From NCBI GenBank assembly GCA_041658605.1, contig JBAZZU010000005.1, forward strand, positions 20,537 to 84,536: 64,000 nucleotides of DNA, read 5' to 3'. Source of the DNA: JBAZWE01 sp041658605. GTDB lineage: Bacteria > Actinomycetota > Thermoleophilia > BMS3ABIN01. The position numbers and the translations under genes are program-made. Position 1 is the first letter of the stretch; each line of letters starts with the position of its first letter. The notes under the pieces are model-generated. The model had not been told where the DNA came from. It was given only the letters and a program-made list of their open reading frames with translations, and did not search any database. Positions 26,726 through 34,890 of this stretch are shown one piece after another.

Positions 26726-26773
26726 GCTCCGGGCCACGCCTTATAGCCGAAGGCATCCGGAGCCTTTCTTTCT
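26726..26773 (+). other. Bulged stem-loop upstream of the secreted propeller protein
   Basis: An outer stem GCTCCGG (26726-26732) pairs with CCGGAGC (26757-26763), and an inner stem GCCTT (26738-26742) pairs with AAGGC (26750-26754). CTTTCTTTCT follows. It lies about 118 bases after the previous stop and 76 bases before GTG 26850. It could be a weak terminator for the radical SAM gene or a 5'-leader structure of the next gene. I do not recognise a known riboswitch. Confidence 0.45.
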
Positions 26774-26849
26774 AATTGCGGGAATCGCAGGTTGAACTTC
26801 GCCGTCCGTCATGCAAATGACTGGGGCGGCATGGGTGAGGTGGGATTTA

Positions 26850-29666
26850 GTGTCGAGAAAATTCTTGATTATGGGCCTCGGACTTGTTCTCGCGCTGGTC
26901 ATCGTCTGCACCGCCCTCGCGCTACCCTCACAGGGTCCGGTTGTTTCAAATGCCATGGACCAGGTCAACCCATCCATCAGCGGCTCCGTCATCGTCTGGC
27001 AGGATTACCGTAATTTTACCCCTCTGTCCTACAATTTAACGGGATGCACTACGGCACAGAATTGTGTCAAGGCAGATATTTTCGCCCGTGATATGAGCAC
27101 CGGTATCGAAACGAGGCTGACCACAGCTGTGGATGCGCTCGACCCGGATATCAGTGGAAACTGGGTCGTATGGAGAAACTGGGAAACGGGAAAAATCATC
27201 CTGCATAACCTCACGGACAGTGCGGAGCAAAACGCATCGGACGGCACCGGCCAGCAGGTATCCCCATCGATCAGCGGGAACAGGGTCGTTTGGATCGACT
27301 ATCGTAATCTGAATCCAGCCGGCCAGAGTGGCCAGTACGGCGACATATATATGCGCGATCTTACCCAGCCGCTGGATCAGGCGATCAGCCTTGGGTCAAG
27401 CCTCACGGGCGCTCCCGATTACAACAAGGACAAGAAGAATCCGGATATAGACGGCAACATAATCGTCTGGGAAGACTGGCGTAATGCCTTGCCGGACGCG
27501 CAGGGATGGGTCAGGAATCCCGACATTTACATGAGGGATCTTACCACCAGCACGGACCAGCCTGTCTGCACGGACCTTTCGGATCAGTACAATCCGGTCG
27601 TGTCAGGACACAGAGTGTTCTGGCAGGATTTTCGTAACGGAAACTGGGACATTTACATGAAAGACCTCTCGACGGGTATCGAATCGCGGGTCACAAACAA
27701 CTCTTCGCAACAGAGCTGGCCGGGAGCAAGTGGTGACCTTATCGCGTGGAAGGACACACGCAACGGCAATGAGGATATCTATGCGAAAAACGTTGCCACC
27801 GGTTACGAGGCTGTCATTACTCTGGACTCTTATTTACAAAAAATGCCTGTGGTGAGCGGGACGTCAGTTGCCTGGATGGACAAGCGTGTGGGCAACTGGG
27901 ACATATATGAAGCCGCGGATGTTGTGGCCCCTGTGATTGAGTCTTCGGGCCCGGCCGGTTGGAGTAATGGTTCAGCAGTGCTGACCGCAACGTATTCAGG
28001 AACGTTCGGGGCTGTCGACACCGCTACAGTGGAAGTAACACTCGACTCCTTGCCGGTAGCTGGGTGTACGGTGACCACAACCAGGGTTGATTGTCCTGTA
28101 TCTGGTCTCGCGGATGGAGCACATGTTGCTTCATTCAATCTAAGAGACCTCGGTGGCAACCCCGCAGTCGCCGCGCAGGCATCATTTGCAGTCGATACCC
28201 AGGGACCCCAGATCAGTTCTGTCACACCGAGCGGATGGCTTGCAGTCGGTTCGACGATGTTCACGGCGATGTATGCTGACTCTGGCAGAGGGGTTGACAC
28301 ATCGACTGTGTCTGTCGCTATCGATGGCAGCCCGGTTGCAGGATGTACGGTAGGAGCCACTTCTGTCAGCTGCGCCGTGTCGGGTATAAGTGACGGCCAC
28401 CATGTCTATATGGTCAATCTCAAAGATCTTATGGGTAATCCTGCACTTGAATGGCAGGCTGCCTTAGATGTGGACTCAACCGGCCCGGTCCTGGGGCCTC
28501 TCAATATAAACGTGCCAGCCGGTTCGGATTCAGTTTCCTTTTCAGCGGCCCTGAATGACGCGGGGATCGGCGTGGACCTGTCCACTGTTCACGCTTATCT
28601 TGATGGGGTGGCACCGGCGGACTGTTCGCTGGTCACGGACCCGGTCTCATGTTCGGTCAGCGGGCTGAATCTGGGATTGCATGCGATAAGCATCAGCGCC
28701 ATGGACCAGCTTGGAAATCCGTCGACGGTTTCAGGGTCATTTGAGATTGTGGACAACATCAAACCTTTCATAAGCAACACGTCACCGACCGGATCACTGG
28801 CGAGCGCCGCGACGACCATCAGTGCTGATTTCTCAGACATGGCGCCGAGCAGCCTTATCGATGCCGGTTCGGTGAGAGTAACGCTCGATGGGAACCCGGT
28901 ATCCGGCTGCACCGCAAGTTCTGTTTCTGTCTCATGCCCGGTGAGCAATCTGTCTAACGGTGTTCACCTGTTGTCGGTACTGGTGAGCGACGGCGCCGGC
29001 AATACAGCCACCAGCGAATGGAGTTTTACTGTTGCCTCCTCGGGGCCGGTCATCTCGAACATGAAGCCCGCGCCTGGAGAGCTGGTCAACAATGGATGGC
29101 CGTCGATCTCTGCTGACATTGCTGACAACGGCAGGGGAGTGAATGTTGCCACAGCGCATCTATATCTGGATGGAGTCGAGATGACGCATGTCGCGACAGC
29201 GATACATATAAGCTCGACGCTGGACTCCGCGACTATAGCCCGGCTCACTAACGGTACCCATACCGTCCAAGTCACGATTGCGGATAACCAGGGCGAGGTC
29301 GCCGCGCAGACGTGGTCGTTTACGGTTACTTCGCCATCACTGCAGCTTTCCACGGTCAGGACTTACTGGCCCAGCTATGCGGCATACCTGCAGCATGAAC
29401 TGACAGTTGATTATCGAATGGCAAATCCGGGTTCAGGTTCCTGCAACAAGGCTCAGGTCTCGATGGGAACAGCAACTTCCGGCGTACTTGTTCTCGGTCC
29501 GATACCCGTGGATCTCGGCGATATGGTTTCAGGTTCGACGTTTTACTACAGTCTTGTGTATCTGGTGCCTGGCGGCGTGAACAGGTTCTATGCCATCACG
29601 TACGCTGACTGCTCCGACGACGGCGGCAACATATTCTGGTTCGCCGGCCCGCCGCCGCTGCAGTAG
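26850..29666 (+). CDS. Secreted seven-bladed beta-propeller protein with Ig-like repeats
   Basis: A 938-residue exported protein. A signal peptide (SRK then a hydrophobic run to about residue 25, likely cut after ALA) is followed by seven TolB-like repeats of the type SISGxxVVWxDxRN, several ending GNWDIYMKDLSTG, enough for a full seven-bladed propeller (about 30-365). Then come about five Ig-like repeats (365-825), four of them with a Cys pair such as GCTV...SCAV that could form disulfides, and a ~100-residue C-terminal domain. No sortase or anchor motif is seen. GTG 26850 is chosen because AGGTGGG (26838-26844) lies five bases ahead; ATG 26811 is the longer alternative. Possibly a surface glycan-binding or structural protein. 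Confidence 0.85.
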   Translation: MSRKFLIMGLGLVLALVIVCTALALPSQGPVVSNAMDQVNPSISGSVIVWQDYRNFTPLSYNLTGCTTAQNCVKADIFARDMSTGIETRLTTAVDALDPDISGNWVVWRNWETGKIILHNLTDSAEQNASDGTGQQVSPSISGNRVVWIDYRNLNPAGQSGQYGDIYMRDLTQPLDQAISLGSSLTGAPDYNKDKKNPDIDGNIIVWEDWRNALPDAQGWVRNPDIYMRDLTTSTDQPVCTDLSDQYNPVVSGHRVFWQDFRNGNWDIYMKDLSTGIESRVTNNSSQQSWPGASGDLIAWKDTRNGNEDIYAKNVATGYEAVITLDSYLQKMPVVSGTSVAWMDKRVGNWDIYEAADVVAPVIESSGPAGWSNGSAVLTATYSGTFGAVDTATVEVTLDSLPVAGCTVTTTRVDCPVSGLADGAHVASFNLRDLGGNPAVAAQASFAVDTQGPQISSVTPSGWLAVGSTMFTAMYADSGRGVDTSTVSVAIDGSPVAGCTVGATSVSCAVSGISDGHHVYMVNLKDLMGNPALEWQAALDVDSTGPVLGPLNINVPAGSDSVSFSAALNDAGIGVDLSTVHAYLDGVAPADCSLVTDPVSCSVSGLNLGLHAISISAMDQLGNPSTVSGSFEIVDNIKPFISNTSPTGSLASAATTISADFSDMAPSSLIDAGSVRVTLDGNPVSGCTASSVSVSCPVSNLSNGVHLLSVLVSDGAGNTATSEWSFTVASSGPVISNMKPAPGELVNNGWPSISADIADNGRGVNVATAHLYLDGVEMTHVATAIHISSTLDSATIARLTNGTHTVQVTIADNQGEVAAQTWSFTVTSPSLQLSTVRTYWPSYAAYLQHELTVDYRMANPGSGSCNKAQVSMGTATSGVLVLGPIPVDLGDMVSGSTFYYSLVYLVPGGVNRFYAITYADCSDDGGNIFWFAGPPPLQ

Positions 29667-29727
29667 GGGTTATCCGCAGGCAAACAGGCGGTTGTCAGTC
29701 GGGATGAACCGTACTTCCGTAACTCTT

Positions 29728-29937
29728 CTAGATATCAACCTTCCAGCCTGATCTCTTGCCCATGGATGCATTGATTCCGCCCTGGCCTGTACTGCCAATG
29801 CTCTTGAGGACGTCGGCGATCTCGGCAAGCTTCTGGGAGACCTCTAAAGATGTCCAGGTACGGTCCTCACCACTCACGGACATAGCCTCCTGCCTGAGCG
29901 CGTTCTCAAGGTCACTGTATTCACTGTATTTCATCAT
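29728..29937 (-). CDS. Small hypothetical protein
   Basis: A 69-residue acidic-to-neutral protein beginning MMKYSEYSDLENAL, with a central helical stretch (SLEVSQKLAEIADVLKSIG) and a Gly/Ser/Lys-rich end. I do not recognise it. A G-rich ribosome site (GGGGG on the minus strand, 4 bases before the tandem ATG codons) and codon use support a real gene. The frame is open further upstream to 30012, but that part would overlap the flippase region and lacks a ribosome site. It sits alone on the minus strand between the secreted protein and a flippase. Confidence 0.55.
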   Translation of the reverse strand: MMKYSEYSDLENALRQEAMSVSGEDRTWTSLEVSQKLAEIADVLKSIGSTGQGGINASMGKRSGWKVDI

Positions 29938-30128
29938 CAACCCCCGTAATAATCTGAATGCCGGCAAATTCCCACGCACGCCTCTCTTGCGCCGGGTGGA
30001 AGTATCTTCCACGCGGCTTCCCCCGCCTCTTACAATATTCCCCCGGTTGCCGCATTGGAAAACATGCCAGGAGAATTGAAAACCAGATAGTTGCCACAGG
30101 TTTCCAAACAGGTTACGCTAAAGCTGCA

Positions 30129-31526
30129 TTGGCCAATCGATTCGAAGTCCTCAAACATTCCGGGTATCTGCTGCTGGCGAAGCTGTTCGTGCGCCTTGCG
30201 TCGGTGCCATTCCTTGTCTACGTGGCTTCCTCTCTCGGCCCGTCGATGTTCGGTGTCTTCGCCTTTGTCCTGGCTACAGTTGAAATTGTCTCGTCAATAG
30301 GTGATTTCGGTCTTTCCCGGTACGGGACCAGGGTAATGGTCCGTGAGGAGAAGGACCACGCCAGGTTCGCGGGCATATTGCTTTCCATGCAGCTGGCCAC
30401 GTCTTTGCTGCTGGCCGGCACAGGAATCGCAGTGGTTTTATTCAGCGCTCCCGAATCACCAAAGCTGCAGGTATTGCTGCTGGGGCTGGTGGCTGTAATC
30501 CTCTCCGCCTTCACTTATACAACCGAGACTGTCTTCGCCGCGACTCATCATTTTTCCGCATCGGCGTTATTGACGGTAATTGGGCGCCTGATATATCTGG
30601 CTGCGGGATTCGCGGTTCTGGGTCTAGGCTATTCAGTAGTCGCTGTAATGTGGGCATTCGTTGGCAGTATCGCCATCGAGAGCCTGGTCAGGATGATCTA
30701 CACGGCGACGAGGGTTACTCGTTTCTCATTCAGTTTCACCTTGGGTGAAGTCAGACATGTCGCCCGCGGCACGCTGCCGTTCGCCGTCACATCCATCGCG
30801 TCGCTTGTCTATTTTCGCGCAGACACAATCGTAATCGGGATTGTCAGGGGAGATCTGGATGTCGGCATCTATGGCGCCGCATATTCTTTCTTCTCATTCT
30901 TCATGTGGCTGCCCATCGTGATCAACAAGGTGCTGTTGCCCGACCTCACGGCCCATTACAGAGACGATCCCAAAGAGGCGGAGTTGACAACCTGGTACTG
31001 GTATCGCGCGATGGCGGTTGCAGGGGTCGCGATAGCATTTACAATGACAGTGCTCGCAAGACCGATAATCGCTACCCTGATGCCCGACACATACGCCGAT
31101 TCGATCATCGTATTACAGATTCTGATGTGGACGATTCCAACCCTGATGATGGTGAGTACGGGTTTTCAGTCATTGACAGTCTGTGACCGCGAGAAGACGG
31201 GCGCCCATACTTCAGTTATCTCTGCCGCACTTATCGTGGCGCTGGATGTCGCCCTGATTCCTCATTATGGCCCCAGGGGAGCCGCCGTCGCCATGGTCAT
31301 AACCACCGCCCTCTGGGAAGTCATGACACACTGGTTGCTGGTAAAGTATGTTCTGGCCCCCAGACATGGTCTTCTCAGTGTTTTCAGCATGCCCGTACTG
31401 GGTGGCGGATGCATGGCGCTTGTGGCTCTTGCGGTGTCAGGTTATGGTCCCTTTGCCTCTCTGGCCGCGGGCCTTTCGGTGTACGCGGCTGTAGTCCTGA
31501 TGCTCCGCTTCCTCGAACGCCGTTAA
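30129..31526 (+). CDS. Polysaccharide flippase (Wzx-like, MOP superfamily)
   Basis: About 465 residues with 12-14 helices. FEVLKHSGYLLLAKLFVRLAS and SIGDFGLSRYGTRVMVREE align by eye with the flippase at 36637 (FKTVVKYSSYLFGTKIL; LGELGLTQFGAREMIK). YFRADTIVIGIVRGDLDVGIYGAAYSF is a typical mid-protein helix pair. TTG 30129 is chosen because it lines up with the start of the 36637 protein. The open frame extends to ATG 29958, but that stretch has the arginine-rich look of non-coding sequence and overlaps the minus-strand small gene. The exact start is therefore uncertain. Confidence 0.82.
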   Translation: MANRFEVLKHSGYLLLAKLFVRLASVPFLVYVASSLGPSMFGVFAFVLATVEIVSSIGDFGLSRYGTRVMVREEKDHARFAGILLSMQLATSLLLAGTGIAVVLFSAPESPKLQVLLLGLVAVILSAFTYTTETVFAATHHFSASALLTVIGRLIYLAAGFAVLGLGYSVVAVMWAFVGSIAIESLVRMIYTATRVTRFSFSFTLGEVRHVARGTLPFAVTSIASLVYFRADTIVIGIVRGDLDVGIYGAAYSFFSFFMWLPIVINKVLLPDLTAHYRDDPKEAELTTWYWYRAMAVAGVAIAFTMTVLARPIIATLMPDTYADSIIVLQILMWTIPTLMMVSTGFQSLTVCDREKTGAHTSVISAALIVALDVALIPHYGPRGAAVAMVITTALWEVMTHWLLVKYVLAPRHGLLSVFSMPVLGGGCMALVALAVSGYGPFASLAAGLSVYAAVVLMLRFLERR

Positions 31527-31571
31527 AAAACATATTGCCGGCTGTGTTTTGTCGGACACAATCCCGTCATC

Positions 31572-31580
31572 TGCTAAAAT
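31572..31580 (+). promoter_or_regulatory. Candidate extended -10 promoter for the first asnB-like gene
   Basis: TGCTAAAAT fits an extended -10 (TGn + TAAAAT). Initiation near 31587 gives a ~50-base leader that includes GGAG before ATG 31637. No clear -35 is visible. Confidence 0.35.
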
Positions 31581-31636
31581 ATCCCACGTAACTGAAATGC
31601 CGCGCCCGGTGCCGGCTGTATTCTGGAGTTGATGAC

Positions 31637-33532
31637 ATGTGCGGTATTTCGGGCATAGTGAGAAGGGCGGGCGTCACCTCGGCTGACGCTGTCCTTGCCG
31701 AGAAGATGGGCGAGGTCATCCGTCACCGCGGTCCCGATGATGATGGCGTGCGTCAGGGCGAATTCTACGCGTTTGCCCATCGTCGCCTCAGCATCATCGA
31801 TCTGGCGGAAGGCCACCAGCCCATGTCCAACGAGGCAGGCGATGTCTGGCTGGTTTACAACGGCGAGATCTACAATTTTGCCGAGCTGCGCGAGGAACTG
31901 ACCGCCAAGGGACATACCTTCCGCACCCGCTGTGATACCGAGGTCATCATTCATCTCTACGAGGAAGAAGGCCCGGACTGTGTCTCCAGGCTGAACGGCA
32001 TGTTCGCCTTCGCACTTTTCGACGAGAAGAAGAAGCAGCTCTTCATGGCCCGTGACCGGGCGGGAATCAAACCGCTTTATTTCATGTTCGACGGTACCTC
32101 GCTGCGATTTGCTTCCGAAGCCAAGGCGCTGGTGCAGACATCGCAGCGTCTGGTTAATCCCGACCTCCGCTCGATTGTCGACTTCTTTTCGCTCAGCGTG
32201 ATTCAGCAGGGCCGTACCGCTTTTGAGGGCATCAATGAGCTGGAACCGGCACACATGCTTCTCTGGAGCTTAAACGGCAAACCGCAAATTAGCAGATACT
32301 GGAATCCGTCATACGCCGTCAAGACCATGCTGTCCGGTGAAGAACTAACATCGGCTGTCTCCGATCTCCTCGTCGATGCCGTCAAAAGCCATCTCGTAAG
32401 TGACGTTCCAGTGGGCACGTATCTGAGCGGTGGTCTCGACTCGAGCGTCGTCTCCGCGATCGCAGATGATTACATCGAGGATCTCAACACTTTTTCAGCA
32501 GGATTCGTCGGCAAGGAAGCCGTTGACGAGCGGGTATACGCGAGGGAGGTCGCGGCGAGTATCGGCTCCAGCCATCATGAGGTGGAAGTCGGTCCTGATA
32601 ACTTCTTCCAAAACCTCAGAAAGATCATCTGGCATATGGACGAACCGACGCTCAGCCCGGGGGTCTACCCGTACTTCTTCCTGTGCGGACTGGTATCCGA
32701 ATCGGTAAAAGTCGTCCTCGGGGGACAGGGGAGTGACGAGCTTTTCGGCGGTTATCCACGCTACCGCATGGCGCTTCTGGAGAAAGATATTTCCATTGCG
32801 CTAGGAGGCGGGCGCTTTCCACGCATGGTGGCGGCTCTGTCCGAGTACCGGCGCCGGTACGGTCTGGGCGGCCTCAAAAACGAGCTGCTGAGGATAAATG
32901 CCCCTGATGAGCGGCGAATCTATGAAATCGTGAGCGGCTTCCTGCCGCGGCGCATACCGAAGCTGTTCTCGGATGAATTCCGGCAGAAGATGGCCGGTTA
33001 TGATCCCCTGGAGGTATTCCATGATTCGCTGTCCGGCTGCGATTCGGACAGCCTCATCGACCGCATGCTCTTTAACGACTTCCACAACATGCTGTCCAGC
33101 ATATTGAGGACCGAAGACCGCATGAGCATGGCGCACTCGATCGAATCACGGGTCCCTTTTCTGGACTACCGTCTGGTCGAGCTTGCAGCATCCATACCCG
33201 CGACCGCCAAGGTCAGCGGGGATGAGCCCAAGCTGATCCTCAAAGAAGCCGCCCGCGGCAAGGTGCCCGAAAGCATCATCACCCGCCGCAAGCAGGGTTT
33301 TTCAGCTCCTATCGACAGCTGGTTCACGGGTGCCCTGGCCGGGGAGATCAGGGAACTGCTGCTCGGTGAGCGTGCGGCCGCCCGTGGAATTTTCTCTCGC
33401 CCCTACGTGGAGAAACTCGTTTCCCGCAGCCTTGACAAGAAAAAGGATATCTGGCGTGTCTGGTCGCTTGTGGTATTCGAGATCTGGTGCCGTTCATTCC
33501 TGGACGGAGAGGGCCCGGCGCAGGAATCATAG
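31637..33532 (+). CDS. asnB: Glutamine-dependent asparagine synthetase family amidotransferase
   Basis: A 631-residue protein with an intact class II glutamine amidotransferase domain: nucleophile Cys2 (MCGISGIV), HRGPDDDG, AHRRLSIIDL and NGEIYN (Asn75). The synthetase domain has the ATP pyrophosphatase loop LSGGLDSSVV near 255, GGQGSDELFGGY (Asp367) and RRKQGFSAP. It would amidate a carboxylate using glutamine nitrogen and ATP. In glycan loci such enzymes, for example WbpS of Pseudomonas O-antigen clusters, are assigned to uronic-acid amidation, so a sugar substrate is as likely as aspartate. GGAG precedes ATG 31637. Confidence 0.9.
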   Translation: MCGISGIVRRAGVTSADAVLAEKMGEVIRHRGPDDDGVRQGEFYAFAHRRLSIIDLAEGHQPMSNEAGDVWLVYNGEIYNFAELREELTAKGHTFRTRCDTEVIIHLYEEEGPDCVSRLNGMFAFALFDEKKKQLFMARDRAGIKPLYFMFDGTSLRFASEAKALVQTSQRLVNPDLRSIVDFFSLSVIQQGRTAFEGINELEPAHMLLWSLNGKPQISRYWNPSYAVKTMLSGEELTSAVSDLLVDAVKSHLVSDVPVGTYLSGGLDSSVVSAIADDYIEDLNTFSAGFVGKEAVDERVYAREVAASIGSSHHEVEVGPDNFFQNLRKIIWHMDEPTLSPGVYPYFFLCGLVSESVKVVLGGQGSDELFGGYPRYRMALLEKDISIALGGGRFPRMVAALSEYRRRYGLGGLKNELLRINAPDERRIYEIVSGFLPRRIPKLFSDEFRQKMAGYDPLEVFHDSLSGCDSDSLIDRMLFNDFHNMLSSILRTEDRMSMAHSIESRVPFLDYRLVELAASIPATAKVSGDEPKLILKEAARGKVPESIITRRKQGFSAPIDSWFTGALAGEIRELLLGERAAARGIFSRPYVEKLVSRSLDKKKDIWRVWSLVVFEIWCRSFLDGEGPAQES

Positions 33533-33841
33533 CCGGGTTTTTGGCCACATGCTTTCAGCACAACCGGCTTTCGAAAGAAGAGATTACAAGGGCGATTTCG
33601 TGCTTCAGTTATTCTCATACGGGTGTTGTCCCGGTTGATAACAACTCTGTTAAAGCCGGCATCGATGTGCTATATTTTTCCTTGCGGGTGGTTTGTATCC
33701 ACGGGTTTTATGTGGATGTTCATTTATTAACAAGAATATGAACGTTCCTCGTAGCGCTCCTTCCATATGATGGCCGCTTCAATAATATATCTGCACTGCC
33801 GATAAACCCGTGATATTCATGCTGAAGAGAAATTAAATTCA
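33533..33841. other. Intergenic region without a supportable gene
   Basis: About 309 bases, increasingly AT-rich to the right (TTTATGTGGATGTTCATTTATTAACAAG region; ATAATATATC near 33790). No hairpin-plus-T-run terminator is clear; a weak GTTGT/ACAAC inverted repeat lies near 33625-33645. GAAGAGA near 33823 may serve as a ribosome site for the next gene. Short frames across it (for example 33487-33741) look non-coding. Confidence 0.5.
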
Positions 33842-34588
33842 TTGAACTTTGAAGAATATAAAATCATGCGCGACCTCGAGGACGAGTACTGGTGGCATCG
33901 GGGTATGCGCTCGATCATCAGAGATCAGCTTGTTCCGACGATCGATTCCAAATCCAGGCTTCTGGATGTCGGTTGTGGTACCGGCGCCAACCTGCGGATG
34001 CTGTCAGAATATTGTGAGACCGCGGGAATCGATGTCCATAGTGAGGCGGTTCGCTACTCCCAGGAGCGCGGGCTTAAAAACATCGTCGTGGGAGACGGTG
34101 AGCGGTTGCCGTTCGAGGATTCTTCCTTCACCCATGCGCTAAGCTGTGCTGTCCTGCAGGTCATACCTGACGATCAGGCCTGCATAAATGAGACTTTTCG
34201 GATTCTTTCCCCGGGAGGTTTCTTTCTGATTATTGAATCGACGTATCCGATCTTGTGGAGCAAGCATGATTTGTCACAGGGATCAGTAAGACGCTACTCG
34301 AAAAAAGATCTGCAGAACAAGCTGGAGAAAGCCGGTTTTAAAATCGAATCGTTCAGCTATGCCACCAAGACGGTTTTACCGCTGATAATGGCCACCCGCC
34401 TCGCCAGCAAGGCACTCAGACCGCCACGGAAACTCGATCCGGAGAAAACCAAGTCAGACCTGTTCCGGTTGCCAGCGCCAATAAACAGCGCCATATATCA
34501 TATCTTCGAGAAGGAATGGAAAAATTCCCTGTTCGCAAAGCTTCCTTTCGGGCTCACAATAATCGCCCTTGCGTCTAAACCCCGCTGA
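33842..34588 (+). CDS. Class I SAM methyltransferase
   Basis: A 248-residue Methyltransf_11-like protein. EDEYWWHRGMRSII precedes the SAM domain, as often seen in methyltransferases of glycan clusters. Motif I is LLDVGCGTGANL near 40, followed by AGIDVHSEA and GERLPFEDSSFTHALSCAVLQVIPDD. No zinc ribbon is present, unlike the other methyltransferases of the window. The start is TTG 33842. Its neighbours are AsnB to the left and a GT39 to the right, both separated by ~300-base spacers, so it may be a single-gene unit. Substrate unknown. Confidence 0.85.
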   Translation: MNFEEYKIMRDLEDEYWWHRGMRSIIRDQLVPTIDSKSRLLDVGCGTGANLRMLSEYCETAGIDVHSEAVRYSQERGLKNIVVGDGERLPFEDSSFTHALSCAVLQVIPDDQACINETFRILSPGGFFLIIESTYPILWSKHDLSQGSVRRYSKKDLQNKLEKAGFKIESFSYATKTVLPLIMATRLASKALRPPRKLDPEKTKSDLFRLPAPINSAIYHIFEKEWKNSLFAKLPFGLTIIALASKPR

Positions 34589-34890
34589 TCGTTCCTGGTC
34601 ACAACCATAAAGGCTGAAGCGACTCCTGTAATACCTGTGTTACCTGATCATCCTGCCAGGCCAGCTCTCGAAATAGCTTGATAGTCCGGCTATGCGGATC
34701 CAACCTCTCGATGAATGCATGCGGACAAGACAGCTATGTCCCGGCCGGCCGGATCAGGCAGGAAGTATAATGGTCAGAATATTTGATTACGACTGATGAA
34801 GAAATCGATATGGACGCGCCCCTTTTTGGCGATTTTCAGGTAGAATCGATCAGTAATCGGTGATCATAAGACGCAATCGAGGCAAAGCCA
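34589..34890. other. Intergenic region with possible promoter elements
   Basis: About 302 bases with no gene I can support. TATAAT at 34766-34771 and TAGAAT at 34841-34846 are possible -10 boxes for the GT39 gene at 34891, neither with a convincing -35. A short CGCC/GGCG hairpin around a T-rich loop lies at 34817-34831. GAGG at 34879-34882 is the ribosome site of the next gene. Confidence 0.4.

Noticed and set aside
29958..30128. N-terminal extension of the flippase from ATG 29958
   Set aside because: The extra 57 residues are Arg/Pro/Cys-rich without helix pattern, overlap the minus-strand small gene, and the related flippase at 36637 begins at the position of TTG 30129.
33487..33741. Short plus-strand frame across the end of the first asnB gene
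   Set aside because: Most of it lies in non-coding spacer, with no ribosome site or recognisable motif.
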